Of a DNA stretch of 54,156 nt, positions 1 to 9,899 are shown piece by piece. The notes beneath the pieces are model-generated. The model was given only the letters and a program-made list of their open reading frames with translations. It searched no databases and was not told where the DNA came from. Within the stretch, counting starts at the first letter, position 1; each line of letters opens with the position of its first letter. The translations under genes were made by a program, and so were the position numbers. This stretch comes from Paenibacillus sp. (GTDB taxonomy: Bacteria; Bacillota; Bacilli; Paenibacillales; YIM-B00363), in the NCBI GenBank assembly GCA_031181325.1, contig JAPSKX010000010.1:1-54156 (forward strand), in the 5' to 3' direction.

Positions 1-3000
1 AGGCGAAGGATTTCGCGATCTACAATAACACGATTCTGGGTACGTATCTGGACGCGATCCAGCCGCGTTATGCCGAGTCGACCGGCGTCATCGTCAATAA
101 CCTGATGAGCAAGGGCATTCGGAATCGCAACGGCGGCACGCATACCGGCAGCAACAACATTACGAATGCGACGGCGGCCATGTTCGTCGATTACGCCGGC
201 GAAGACTTCCGTCTTCATCCGTACAACGGGCTGGCCGCCCGGGATGCAGGAGCAGTGTTGCCGGAAGTACCGTTCGATATGGACGGCGACGTTCGGCCGT
301 ACGGGGCATCGTCGGATATCGGAGCGGATGAATTTTATCCGGACGAGACGAATCCGCCCGCGGCCGTGGCCGATCTGTCCGCAGGGGCCGCAACCGCGAG
401 AACGGTCCAATTGACTTGGACCGCGCCGGGAGACGACGGAAATACCGGGACGGCGTTCCGGTACGAAATCAAGTACTCCCTGTCGCCGATCGACGAAGCG
501 AATTGGAACGAAGCGGTTCTCGTCGACGGGGTTCCGTCTCCGCTCGCGGCCGGAACGCCGCAATCGACGACCGTCGTCGGCGTGCCGGCGGGGAAGACGT
601 TGTATTTCGCGATGCGGGCGGCGGACGACCAAGGGAACTTCTCCGCGCTGTCGAATCTTGCGTCGGTCGTAACGGCCGCCTCCTCTGCAGAGGAATTTAC
701 GCCGACGGACGACACATACATTTACTCGTTGAACAATTCGAATCATGCGAGCAAGACGTATCTTAACGTCCGCGATAACAAGTTTAACGGCGGCGACAAT
801 TTCGTCGCGTTCCTGAAGTGGAATATCGCCGACTACCCCGAATCGTCCACTTGGCGTGCGGTAGTGTACTTGTATAACCAGCTCCGGAAATCCGGATCGG
901 GCGTCGACGTCACCGTGTACGGCATGAGCAACGACGGATGGACGGAAGGGACGGCCACCTGGGGCAACCCGCCCGATACGGCCGGCGAAGTCGCATTGGG
1001 AACGATTCGGGTGACGGACATCGGGTGGTATGCGCTGGATATTACGAATTTCGTCAATGCTCAGATGGGCGACAAGATCGTCTCCCTCCGGCTCGACGAC
1101 GACAACGACCGGCGCACGACCCTGACGTTCAACAGCTCGGAGAACAGCTATAACCAACCGCTGCTGCTTGTAGAGACGGGGATCGACGATGTCCCGCCCG
1201 ACGCGGTTTCCGACTTGCGCGCCGAGGGCGCGACACTGACGAGCGTCGACCTCCGTTGGACGGCGACGGGCGACAACGAGGGACAAACGACCGCAGCGTT
1301 GTATGACGTTCGATACGCCTTGTCGCCGATCGACGATAGCAACTGGGACGACGCGCAGCAAGCGGCGAACGAACCGACGCCGCAGACGGCGGGAACGGTG
1401 CAGCGAATGACGGTGGACGGTCTGTCGGCGGCGACGCCGTATTATTTCGCCATGAAGACGATCGACGCGACGGGCAACGCTTCCGCACTGTCCAATGTCG
1501 CGGCGTCGTCGACCTCGGACAGCGTGAACGTCGCCCTGCATCGGCCGGTGACTTCGAACGGCACCGCCGCTGCGGGGACGTCGCTGTCCTATGTAACGGA
1601 CGGCGATCGAAACCGTTCGAACTATGCGTTAATCAGCGTGGACGACGGTCCGAAGTGGGTTCAGATCGACCTGGGGCTCCCTTACGAGCTCATTCGACTC
1701 CAGCTCCTCAACGATTGGGGTTCGAGCGCAAGCACATCGCGCACAGGCATCGATTACGTGCTGCAGCTGTCGAACGATCCGACGTTCGCTTCCGGCGTAA
1801 CGAACGTATTCAATGCCGACGCGGACAATAGTCTTGGATTGGGCGCGGGATCGGACGCGGCGTATCTAGAGCCGACCGACGGCAGCGGCAAGACGATCGA
1901 GCTGGGTACGCCTGTATCCGCACGGTATGTACGTTTCTGGGCGGACGGCCATGTTCGCGGGAACGGAGAAGTTCATCCCGTCAATACGCCCGTCGAGATC
2001 GAAGCCTACGCGCTCCCGGATGCTTCGGACGCTCCAGCCGCCGTAGGCGATCTTCGCGCGGTCGACTCGACGCTGGCGACGATCGACCTGGCATGGACGG
2101 CCACGGGCGCGAACGGGAATACGGGTACGGCCGCGCAGTACGACATCCGATACGCCGCGTCGCCGATCGACGACAGCAATTGGGCATCCGCCGCGCAGCT
2201 GCCGGATGAGCCGGCGCCTCTGTCGGCGGGAACGACTCAAGCGATGACCGTTTATAATTTGAGCCCCGGCACGACGTACTATTTCGCGATGAAGGTCGTA
2301 AATAGCGACGGAGTCGCATCGGTCTTGTCCAACCTGGCTTCTGGGGCGACGGAGAACGGCGTCAATGTCGCGCTCGGCAAGCCCGTGTCCTCGAACGGCG
2401 TTCCCGGGGCGGGCACGGCGCTGTCGAACGTGACGGACGGCAACAGAAGCCGGACGAACTATGCGCTGATCAGCGTCGCGGACGGCGCGAAGTGGGTGCA
2501 GATCGACCTTGGCGAACCGTTCGACATCACTCGGTTGAATGTGATGAACGACTGGGGCTCGAGCTCGTCCACTTACCGAACGGGCAGAGACTACGTCGTG
2601 CAATTATCGAACGACCCGGCGTTCGCGTCCGGCGTCGCGACGGTATTCAACAACGATGCGGACGACAGCCTCGGCTTCGGCGCGGGCTCGGACGGCTCGT
2701 ATGTGGAGCCGGCCGACGGCAGCGGCAGGAACATCGACCTCCCGTCGCCGATCCAGGCGCGATACGTCCGGTTCTGGGCGAACGGCCACGTGCGCGTGAA
2801 CGGGGACGTGCATCCCGTCAATACGCCGGTGGAGATCGAGGTGTTCGCCGACCCGAACGATGCGCTCGCGCCGGACGCGGTGACGGATCTGTCCGCCGCG
2901 CGCGTCGCTTGGAAGTCCGTTGAGTTAAGCTGGACGGCGACGGGCGACGACGGCGCGGTCGGCACGGCGGCGTCCTACGATATTCGGTATTCGACCGCTC

Positions 3001-5987
3001 CATTGACCGAGGCGAACTGGGGCAGCGCCGTCCAGGCGTCCGACGAGCCGGTCCCGGCGGCGTCCGGCACGGCGCAGAGCATGACCGTGGAAGGCTTGAC
3101 GCCGGACACGACGTACTACTTCGCGATGCGGACGTTCGACGACGCGACGAACGTGTCGACGCTGTCGAACGTGCTGGAAGTGACGACGCCGGCGAGCGAC
3201 GCGACGCCTCCGGCGGCGGTCGCCGATTTGCAGACGTTCAACGCGAACAGCCGCAGCGTGGAGCTGACGTGGACCGCCCCCGGCAACGACGGCATGGACG
3301 GCGCGGCGGCGAGCTACGAGGTGCGGTACGCGACGTCGCCGATCACCGAAGCGAACTGGGCGGCGGCGGAGCAGGCGATCGACGAGCTGAAGCAGCTCGC
3401 GCCCGGCGCGACGATGACGTTCCAGGTGAACGAGCTGAACGAAGACACGACGTATTATTTCGCCGTGAAGACGACGGACGACGTCGGCAACGAGTCGGCG
3501 CTGTCGAATGTGGTCAGCGCCGCGACGGTTACGCCGACGCCGGACAGCGTCACGGTGACGACGCTCGCCGAGCTGCAGCAGGCGATCGACGGCGCGCCGG
3601 CCGGCGGACGCGTCATTACGCTGGCGGCGGGGACGTACAACCAGACGTCGCCGATTACCGTGAACGGCAAGAACAACATTACGATACAGGGCGCGACGTC
3701 CGACTTCAACGACACGGTGCTGGCCGGACCGGGCATTACGGGCAGCCTGGACATCAACCTGAAGGTCAATCGTTCGGACTACTTCACGATCCGCCATCTG
3801 ACGACGCGGGATACGTCCGCGCACGGCATTCAGATCAACAACGGCTCGGACTACTTCCATGCGGACAACGTGAAGACGTGGGACCATGGGGAGGGCGGCT
3901 TCAAGACGACCGCCTCCAATTCCGCGCTCGGACTGCCGTACTCGGACTACGGCGTGATCGAGAACTCCGTCATGGGCTACACGACGACCGGGATGCTGAG
4001 CTCCGTGGAGAGCGTCGATCTGATCGCCACGCGCGGCTGGATCGTCCGGGGGAACCGCATCGAGAATTCGTTCCACCCGAACTACGGCGGCGGCTTCGGC
4101 ATCTTCGCCAAGGGCGGGGCGGTCGACACGATCATCGAGAACAACTACCTGAAGAACAACTTCATCCCGATTTCGTTCGGCGGCGGAGGGACGCTGGAGA
4201 TTTACTTCCGCAACGGCGACACGCGGTATGAGCATGTCGGCGGCATCGTCCGCAATAACGTCATCTACGATACGGGCGACACCGGCATCTACTTGAACAA
4301 GGCGAAGGATTTCGCGATTTACAACAACACGATTCTGGACACGACGCTCGCCGCCATTCAGCCGCGGTATGCCGAGTCGACCGGCGTCATTAGGAACAAT
4401 CTGATGAACAAAGCCATTCAGAATCGCAACGGCGGCACGCATACCGGCAGCAACAACATTACGAATGCGTCCTACAGCATGTTCGTCGACGTCGCGGGGG
4501 AAGATTTCCACCTGAATCCCGCGACCGCCGGAGCCGCGATCGACGGCGGACTGAACCTAAGCGCCGTACCGTTCGACATGGACGGCGATCCGCGGCCGAT
4601 CGGCGCGTCGACCGATATCGGGGCGGACGAAGCGGTTCAGGGACCGCCCGCCGTTCCGGCCGCGCCGACCGGGCTGACGGCGACGGCCGGCGACGGCGAG
4701 GTCGCCCTGTCTTGGACGTCGTCCGCAGGCGCGACAGGCTACATTGTGAAACGGAGCGCGACGAGCGGCGGCCCGTATACGACGATCGCGGCGAACGCGG
4801 CGACATCGTACAACGACTCGGGCGTGACGAACGGAACGACGTATTATTACGTCGTCAGCGCCTTGAACGCAAGCGGCGAAAGCGCGAACTCCGCCGAGGC
4901 GAGCGCGACGCCGACCGCGGTATCGGGAGGCGGGGCGCCGCTGGACCGGACGGGGTGGACGGCGACTGCGTCCTACGCGGCCAACGCGAGCCGGGCGCTG
5001 GACGGCAGCCTCGGCACCCGATGGACGACGAGCGCCGCCCAGGCCGACGGACAATATTTTCAAGTGAACATGGGAGCGTTGTACACATTCGACAAGGTCG
5101 AGCTCAACGCGGGACCGAGCTGGCCGAACGATGGTCCCGAAGGATACGAGGTATTCGTCTCGAGCGACGGCAGCGCGTGGACCAGCGTCGCGACGGGGCC
5201 GGGCTCCGGACAAGTGACGACGATCGGCTTCCCGGCGCAGACGGCGCAATATGTCCGGGTGGAGCTGACGACGAACGACGGCTCTTGGTGGTCCATCGCC
5301 GAATTCAACGTGTACGGCGCCGCCGTCCCGGATGCTCCGGCGGGGCTGACGGCAGCGGCCGGAGACGGCGAGGTCGCCTTGTCGTGGACGCCGTCCGCGG
5401 GCGCGACGAGCTACAACGTGAAGCGCAGCGCGACGAGCGGCGGTCCGTATGCGACGGTCGCGGCGAGCGTAACGACGGCGACGTATGCCGACGACAGCGT
5501 GGCGAACGGCGTGACGTACTACTACGTCGTCAGCGCCTTGAACGCCGGCGGCGAAGGTCCGGACTCCGCGGAAGTAAGCGCGACGCCGGCGGCGCCGAGC
5601 GGCGCGCCGCTGGACCGCACGGGCTGGACGGCGTCCGCCTCGAACCCGGCCAATACCGCTCGGGCGTTCGACGGCAGCCTGGGTTCGAGGTGGACGACGG
5701 GCGGAGCACAGGCGTCCGGACGCTTTTTCCAAGTCGACCTCGGCTCGCAGCAGACGTTCTATAAGATTGAACTCGACTCGGGACCGTCGTGGCCGAACGA
5801 TTATCCGGAGGGGTACGAGGTATTCGTCTCGAGCGACGGCAGCGCATGGACCGGCGTCGCGACGGGGGCGGGCTCCGGGCGGGTGACGACGATCGACTTC
5901 CCGGCGCAGACGGCCCAATACATCCGGGTGGAGCTGACGATGGCCGACGGCTCATGGTGGTCGATCGCGGAATTCAACGTGTACTAA
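1..5987 (+). CDS. Giant modular secreted beta-helix (pectate-lyase-like) protein, 5' end outside window
   Basis: The reading frame is open from the window edge (first whole codon at base 3) to TAA at 5985-5987, so the N-terminus and any signal peptide lie upstream. Modules in order by nucleotide: end of a right-handed beta-helix closing with DIGADE (3-330); FN3 (346-690); DNRLRE/CBM96-like domain (691-1180); FN3 (1190-1520); F5/8C-like domain starting VNVAL (1524-2020); FN3; a second VNVAL F5/8C-like domain (2355-2860); two FN3; a complete beta-helix (3545-4640), again ending DIGADE; then two units of a different FN3 type plus an F5/8C domain (4650-5320, 5325-5985), each ending WWSIAEFNVY. 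Beta-helix folds of this kind are usually polysaccharide lyases or hydrolases, and FN3, F5/8C and DNRLRE modules bind or space carbohydrate. An extracellular polysaccharide-cleaving role is inferred; the substrate is unknown. No SLH or LPXTG anchor is present. Confidence 0.85.
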   Translation, partial: AKDFAIYNNTILGTYLDAIQPRYAESTGVIVNNLMSKGIRNRNGGTHTGSNNITNATAAMFVDYAGEDFRLHPYNGLAARDAGAVLPEVPFDMDGDVRPYGASSDIGADEFYPDETNPPAAVADLSAGAATARTVQLTWTAPGDDGNTGTAFRYEIKYSLSPIDEANWNEAVLVDGVPSPLAAGTPQSTTVVGVPAGKTLYFAMRAADDQGNFSALSNLASVVTAASSAEEFTPTDDTYIYSLNNSNHASKTYLNVRDNKFNGGDNFVAFLKWNIADYPESSTWRAVVYLYNQLRKSGSGVDVTVYGMSNDGWTEGTATWGNPPDTAGEVALGTIRVTDIGWYALDITNFVNAQMGDKIVSLRLDDDNDRRTTLTFNSSENSYNQPLLLVETGIDDVPPDAVSDLRAEGATLTSVDLRWTATGDNEGQTTAALYDVRYALSPIDDSNWDDAQQAANEPTPQTAGTVQRMTVDGLSAATPYYFAMKTIDATGNASALSNVAASSTSDSVNVALHRPVTSNGTAAAGTSLSYVTDGDRNRSNYALISVDDGPKWVQIDLGLPYELIRLQLLNDWGSSASTSRTGIDYVLQLSNDPTFASGVTNVFNADADNSLGLGAGSDAAYLEPTDGSGKTIELGTPVSARYVRFWADGHVRGNGEVHPVNTPVEIEAYALPDASDAPAAVGDLRAVDSTLATIDLAWTATGANGNTGTAAQYDIRYAASPIDDSNWASAAQLPDEPAPLSAGTTQAMTVYNLSPGTTYYFAMKVVNSDGVASVLSNLASGATENGVNVALGKPVSSNGVPGAGTALSNVTDGNRSRTNYALISVADGAKWVQIDLGEPFDITRLNVMNDWGSSSSTYRTGRDYVVQLSNDPAFASGVATVFNNDADDSLGFGAGSDGSYVEPADGSGRNIDLPSPIQARYVRFWANGHVRVNGDVHPVNTPVEIEVFADPNDALAPDAVTDLSAARVAWKSVELSWTATGDDGAVGTAASYDIRYSTAPLTEANWGSAVQASDEPVPAASGTAQSMTVEGLTPDTTYYFAMRTFDDATNVSTLSNVLEVTTPASDATPPAAVADLQTFNANSRSVELTWTAPGNDGMDGAAASYEVRYATSPITEANWAAAEQAIDELKQLAPGATMTFQVNELNEDTTYYFAVKTTDDVGNESALSNVVSAATVTPTPDSVTVTTLAELQQAIDGAPAGGRVITLAAGTYNQTSPITVNGKNNITIQGATSDFNDTVLAGPGITGSLDINLKVNRSDYFTIRHLTTRDTSAHGIQINNGSDYFHADNVKTWDHGEGGFKTTASNSALGLPYSDYGVIENSVMGYTTTGMLSSVESVDLIATRGWIVRGNRIENSFHPNYGGGFGIFAKGGAVDTIIENNYLKNNFIPISFGGGGTLEIYFRNGDTRYEHVGGIVRNNVIYDTGDTGIYLNKAKDFAIYNNTILDTTLAAIQPRYAESTGVIRNNLMNKAIQNRNGGTHTGSNNITNASYSMFVDVAGEDFHLNPATAGAAIDGGLNLSAVPFDMDGDPRPIGASTDIGADEAVQGPPAVPAAPTGLTATAGDGEVALSWTSSAGATGYIVKRSATSGGPYTTIAANAATSYNDSGVTNGTTYYYVVSALNASGESANSAEASATPTAVSGGGAPLDRTGWTATASYAANASRALDGSLGTRWTTSAAQADGQYFQVNMGALYTFDKVELNAGPSWPNDGPEGYEVFVSSDGSAWTSVATGPGSGQVTTIGFPAQTAQYVRVELTTNDGSWWSIAEFNVYGAAVPDAPAGLTAAAGDGEVALSWTPSAGATSYNVKRSATSGGPYATVAASVTTATYADDSVANGVTYYYVVSALNAGGEGPDSAEVSATPAAPSGAPLDRTGWTASASNPANTARAFDGSLGSRWTTGGAQASGRFFQVDLGSQQTFYKIELDSGPSWPNDYPEGYEVFVSSDGSAWTGVATGAGSGRVTTIDFPAQTAQYIRVELTMADGSWWSIAEFNVY
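122..170 (+). repeat. Internal duplication, copy 1 (49-bp identical core)
   Basis: These 49 bases are identical to 4421-4469, offset 4299. The same ungapped offset holds from base 1, where 19 bases match 4300-4318. This marks the C-terminal end of a first beta-helix module duplicated later in the same gene. Confidence 0.9.
4421..4469 (+). repeat. Internal duplication, copy 2 (49-bp identical core)
   Basis: Partner of 122-170. Similarity continues at lower identity to the DIGADE motif near 4630, so one beta-helix module was copied within the gene, 1433 codons apart. Confidence 0.9.
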
Positions 5988-6009
5988 ATATTTTCCTCGA
6001 CAAGCAAGA

Positions 6010-6039
6010 GACACCGATCCTGGCGATCGGTGTCTTTTT
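6010..6039 (+). terminator. Rho-independent terminator of the giant beta-helix gene
   Basis: A perfect 10-bp stem (GACACCGATC/GATCGGTGTC) with a 5-base loop is followed by five T, 22 bases after the stop codon. Confidence 0.93.
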
Positions 6040-6122
6040 CCGTAAGAGAACGGTTCCAAACCGGACAGGAATCTCAGTGTTTTCTGCAAGTTTGACTAAT
6101 AGGGCCGGCGTTCATGGCAAGT

Positions 6123-6128
6123 TATAAT
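6123..6128 (+). promoter_or_regulatory. Perfect -10 box upstream of importer operon 1
   Basis: TATAAT lies 29 bases before the TTG start at 6157. There is no -35 at the usual 16-18 bp; the nearest TTGACT (6092-6097) is 25 bp away. This would fit an activator-dependent promoter, which is inference. Confidence 0.4.
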
Positions 6129-6156
6129 AAGACAAACAAATTGGGAGAGATCCAAA

Positions 6157-7107
6157 TTGAAACCAATCACTTCCGGTACAACAGCGAGAATGCCGCGGTT
6201 ATCCCCCACATGGAAGAAGATGAAGAAGCAGCATATCATGCTCTACATGTCCGTTCCGATCATGCTGCATCTCTTTCTGTTCCAGTACGTCCCGCTGTGG
6301 GGCTGGCTCATGGCGTTCAAAGACTACACCGTCGGCCTGTCGCTATGGGAAGCGCCTTGGGTCGGGTTCGACAACTTCCGCACCCTGTTTCAACACGAGG
6401 ATTTTCTAAGATCGCTTCGCAATACGTTCGTTATGAACGTAATGGGGGTTACCTTGGGGACGGTCTGCGCGATCTGGCTGGCCGTCGTCTTGAACGAACT
6501 GAAAAACAAATATTTCATCCGCACGGTGCAGACGATGTCGTACTTGCCTCATTTCGTATCCATGGTCGTCGTCGCGAACATCGCCGTGACGATGCTGTCG
6601 CCGGATAACGGATTGATCAACACGCTGCTGGTCAAGCTCGGTTGGATCGACCAAGGCGTATTTTTCTTAGCGAAGGGCGAATGGTTTTGGGTGATCCACA
6701 CGCTGATTATAACTTGGAAAAACTTCGGCTGGAGCGCCATCATTTACTTGGCCGCCATCGCCGGGATCGATCCGAGCCTGTACGACGCGGCGGAGGTAGA
6801 CGGAGCGAGACGCTGGCAGCGCATCCGATATATCGTCCTCCCCGGCATCATGCCGACGATCATCTTGCTGCTGATTTTGTCGATCGGCAACCTGATGAAA
6901 TCCGGCTTCGAATCCCAATATTTGCTCGGCAATGTGTTGACGCAAGAGTATTCCGAAGTGGTGGCGATCTTCGTGCTGCGCGCCGGGCTGGGAACCGGCA
7001 ACTTCTCCTTCGGAACGGCGATCGGCATCTTCGAATCGGTCGTCAGCATCACGATGCTCTTAATCGTCAACGCGATCGCTCGCAAGTACAGAAACAACTT
7101 ATTCTAA
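6157..7107 (+). CDS. ABC sugar importer permease, LplB-type
   Basis: Membrane subunit of a carbohydrate ABC importer of the LplB/UgpA type, 316 residues. After a short basic N-terminus come about six hydrophobic segments. The cytoplasmic EAA loop is clear near residues 210-230 (AAEVDGARRW followed by LPGIMP), where the ATPase would dock. The TTG start is chosen because TTGGGAGAGA stands 6 bases upstream; the in-frame ATG at 6190 has no ribosome binding site. It is first in a three-gene operon, 27 bases ahead of its partner permease. Members of this family import oligosaccharides, often pectin-derived; the substrate here is not shown by the sequence. Confidence 0.93.
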   Translation: MKPITSGTTARMPRLSPTWKKMKKQHIMLYMSVPIMLHLFLFQYVPLWGWLMAFKDYTVGLSLWEAPWVGFDNFRTLFQHEDFLRSLRNTFVMNVMGVTLGTVCAIWLAVVLNELKNKYFIRTVQTMSYLPHFVSMVVVANIAVTMLSPDNGLINTLLVKLGWIDQGVFFLAKGEWFWVIHTLIITWKNFGWSAIIYLAAIAGIDPSLYDAAEVDGARRWQRIRYIVLPGIMPTIILLLILSIGNLMKSGFESQYLLGNVLTQEYSEVVAIFVLRAGLGTGNFSFGTAIGIFESVVSITMLLIVNAIARKYRNNLF

Positions 7108-7134
7108 TCGACATCCGAAGGGAGAGGGAGACGA

Positions 7135-8019
7135 GTGGCACCGTTATACAAGAAGAGCATGGCGGAACGAGCCGAAGACACATTCCTATATGTGTTCCTA
7201 TCGATCGTCGCTTTTACGGCCATCTATCCGTTCATACATTTGCTCGTGCTGTCGCTGAACGAGTCGGTGGACGCGCAACGCGGCGGATTATATTTCTACC
7301 CGCGCGTATTTACATGGGCGAACTACGAGTACGTCTTCACGAACGCCGCCTTGCTGAACGCTGCGTTTAACTCCGTCGCCAGAACGGTGATTCAGACGGT
7401 CGTCTCCGTATTTTGCACGGGCATGCTGGCCTACGTGCTGAGCCGAAGGGATTTCGTCTTTCGCAAATCGTTCACGTTCCTGATCGTCGTCACCATGTAC
7501 GTCAGCGGCGGATTGATTCCGATGTACCTCTTGATTAAGAGCTTGGGTCTCATGAACACCTTCGCGGTGTACATCGTTCCGGGCATTATGTCCGCCTTCA
7601 ATCTGATGGTCATGAGAACCTTCTTCGAGCAACTGCCGGACGGGCTCGTCGAGTCCGCCTATATGGACGGCGCGAACGATTTCAGCATCTTCTGGAGGAT
7701 CATCTTCCCGGTCAGCTTGCCCGTCGTCGCTTGTATCGCCTTGTTCGTATCCGTCGGGGAATGGAATACTTGGTTCGACAACTTCCTCTACAACAGCCGG
7801 AACGAAAGATTAAACGTGCTTCAGTACGAATTGCAGAAGATGGTCAACGCGGTTCAGCAATCGAACGATCCGCTGGAGGAAGGCCTCGAGCGCACGATCA
7901 CGCCGTACACGGTGAAAGCGACGCTGACGATCATCGTCACCGTCCCGATCCTGTTAGTATATCCCTTCTTGCAGAAATACTTCGTGCAGGGGCTGACGCT
8001 CGGCGCGATGAAGGACTAA
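7135..8019 (+). CDS. ABC sugar importer permease, YtcP/MalG-type
   Basis: Second membrane subunit of importer 1, 294 residues. It has about six hydrophobic helices, the typical SGGLIPMYLL stretch, and an EAA loop (ESAYMDGANDFSIFWRIIFP, about residues 177-196). It ends in FLQKYFVQGLTLGAMKD, the usual C-terminus of YtcP-type permeases. The start is GTG, with a GGGAGAGGGAG ribosome binding site just upstream. It pairs with the upstream permease and with the lipoprotein encoded next. No ATPase gene follows, so a shared MsmX-type ATPase is expected from family knowledge. Confidence 0.93.
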   Translation: MAPLYKKSMAERAEDTFLYVFLSIVAFTAIYPFIHLLVLSLNESVDAQRGGLYFYPRVFTWANYEYVFTNAALLNAAFNSVARTVIQTVVSVFCTGMLAYVLSRRDFVFRKSFTFLIVVTMYVSGGLIPMYLLIKSLGLMNTFAVYIVPGIMSAFNLMVMRTFFEQLPDGLVESAYMDGANDFSIFWRIIFPVSLPVVACIALFVSVGEWNTWFDNFLYNSRNERLNVLQYELQKMVNAVQQSNDPLEEGLERTITPYTVKATLTIIVTVPILLVYPFLQKYFVQGLTLGAMKD

Positions 8020-8099
8020 TCGCGGTTCCCCTTGCGCTTCGCGGCGCAATGCAGGAATAGATCATCTCTTCCATTCAAAAAGGAGGTTCAGCATCAACC

Positions 8100-9794
8100 A
8101 TGCAAAAAAAACAGAAGAAGTCGCGGCTTTCGATCCTGTTTACGGCTCTGGCGTTGTCGCTCGTCGTCTCCGCCTGCTCCGGAAGCAAAGGCGAGAACGG
8201 AAGCGGCGCGGATGCGACGAACGCGCCGCCGACGCAGGGCGAGGGCACTCCGTCGACGGAGACGGAGCCGGCGGAGCAGCCGCTCGAGCCCGTCACCTAC
8301 ACTATGAACTCTATCGTCCAGTACATGAATTGGGACAATCCGGTCGCCAAGGAAATTACGAACCGGACCGGCGTTACGATCAAGTGGGAGAACGTCGCGC
8401 AGAACGAACCGGAGAAGGTGAATCTGTGGCTCGTCGGCGGAGATTATCCGGATCTGCTCTGGCTGAACGACGATTTCCTCGGGGATTACATGAAGGCGAA
8501 CGCCGTGCAAGAGCTGGGCGATTTAATTCAGAAGCACGCGCCGGACATTATGGCGGCCTTCCATAACGACCTGTCTCCGATTACGCAGGAGGACGGCAAA
8601 GTATGGGCGCTGCGCGCTCCGCCGGTGAAAGAGATCGATAACCAGGGCTCCCGCGGATGGGTCCATGTTCAGATCGCCGTGCTGGAAGAAGCCGGTTGGC
8701 CGGAAATCAAGACGCTCGACGATGTATATAACGTCGTCAGCAGCTACGCCGCCAAGCATCCGGAAATCAACGGCGGCAAGACGATCGGCTTCTCGAATTA
8801 CGGCAACGACAATCAATTCTACAATAACTTCGAACTCGGCAGCTCCACGCAGTACATGGGCGGCGAAGTTCATGTCGGACCGGTTCAGGTTCATGAGGAC
8901 GGCAGCGTCCGATTCAAGTGGTTCGAAGAGGGCTCGACCGATGTGCTTCGCATGCTGAATAAAGCGAACGCGAACGGATTGTTCGATCAAGAATGGCTCG
9001 TCCAGACGCCGGATCAGTTCAAGGCGAAGTGTACGCAAGGGCGCGTACTCGCCGCATTGGGCGCGGCGCCTTGCAGCGCGGACTTGGCGCAGCTCGGGAT
9101 GGCGGATCGTCAGTACATCTCGTTCGACGTGCTTCGCGAAGGCGCGGTTCGGAAGACGAACGTAAATCTGAACGGCTCCGATCGATGGCTCGCGATATCC
9201 AAGAATGTCGACGATCCGGTTCGCGTCATCGAATTCATGAATGAGATGTATAAACTGGAAAACCAAATTTTGCTCGGCTGGGGCATCGAAGGCGAGACGT
9301 ACAACGTAGCGGACGGCGTACGCACGATCGCGGACGGCGTATACGAGAAGGTCACGGGGGCTCCGGACGGGTATGAGCAGCTTGGCTTGTCGTACGGAAG
9401 GTATTTCATGCTTCCGTGGCAGTCCGGCGCGAAGCTGTCGGACGGCGACTACTCCAGATTCAACCTTTCCACGAGTTGGGTCGCCGCCGGGTTAACGCCG
9501 GAAATTCGAGACGCGCTCAAGCGCTATAACGCGGAGACGTTCGCCGACTTGAAGGCGGAAGAAACGCCGGTCGTGGTCGCGTACGGCAACATGAAGCAAC
9601 CGGACGACGTAGTGTCCTGGCGGACGGAAGCGATCTCCGAGTGGAATAAGGCGGCGTCGGAGGTCATTCTCGAGCCGGACGCTTCGAAGATCGACGCGAT
9701 CTGGGCGGAATTCGAGCAGACGATGAAGAACAAGGGTTTGGACGAGATGAACGCGAAGTTAACGCAGATGTATCAGGAGTTCTTGAATAAATAA
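8100..9794 (+). CDS. Extracellular sugar-binding lipoprotein of importer 1
   Basis: Solute-binding protein of the LplA type, 564 residues. A basic N-terminus (MQKKQKKSR), a hydrophobic stretch and a lipobox (LVVSAC, Cys about residue 26) indicate lipid anchoring after cleavage by signal peptidase II. A low-complexity Gly/Glu/Thr linker follows, then a long bilobal binding domain. The start ATG lies 13 bases after AGGAGG (8081-8086). It closes the operon, and a strong terminator follows directly. It should deliver oligosaccharide to the two preceding permeases. The ligand cannot be read from the sequence. Confidence 0.92.
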   Translation: MQKKQKKSRLSILFTALALSLVVSACSGSKGENGSGADATNAPPTQGEGTPSTETEPAEQPLEPVTYTMNSIVQYMNWDNPVAKEITNRTGVTIKWENVAQNEPEKVNLWLVGGDYPDLLWLNDDFLGDYMKANAVQELGDLIQKHAPDIMAAFHNDLSPITQEDGKVWALRAPPVKEIDNQGSRGWVHVQIAVLEEAGWPEIKTLDDVYNVVSSYAAKHPEINGGKTIGFSNYGNDNQFYNNFELGSSTQYMGGEVHVGPVQVHEDGSVRFKWFEEGSTDVLRMLNKANANGLFDQEWLVQTPDQFKAKCTQGRVLAALGAAPCSADLAQLGMADRQYISFDVLREGAVRKTNVNLNGSDRWLAISKNVDDPVRVIEFMNEMYKLENQILLGWGIEGETYNVADGVRTIADGVYEKVTGAPDGYEQLGLSYGRYFMLPWQSGAKLSDGDYSRFNLSTSWVAAGLTPEIRDALKRYNAETFADLKAEETPVVVAYGNMKQPDDVVSWRTEAISEWNKAASEVILEPDASKIDAIWAEFEQTMKNKGLDEMNAKLTQMYQEFLNK

Positions 9795-9802
9795 GGTTAC
9801 GA

Positions 9803-9834
9803 AGCCCCGTCCATCGTATCGGACGGGGCTTTTT
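9803..9834 (+). terminator. Rho-independent terminator of importer operon 1
   Basis: A 10-bp perfect stem (AGCCCCGTCC/GGACGGGGCT) with an 8-base loop runs into TTTT, just after the stop codon of the binding protein. It also lies beyond the 3' end of the convergent DeoR gene, but the T-run exists only on the plus strand. Confidence 0.93.
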
Positions 9835-9899
9835 CGTACTAATACAACCATACCGTCGAGGTGGTATCCGATGTACGCGCGATACCTCCCGGGTCCTCC

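Noticed and set aside
2925-4511. Antisense open frame (528 codons) opposite the giant beta-helix gene
   Set aside because: Arg/Val-rich shadow; the plus-strand frame has clear domains throughout.
9514-9527. cre-like AAGCGCTA inside binding protein 1
   Set aside because: Too few consensus matches, and deep inside a coding region.
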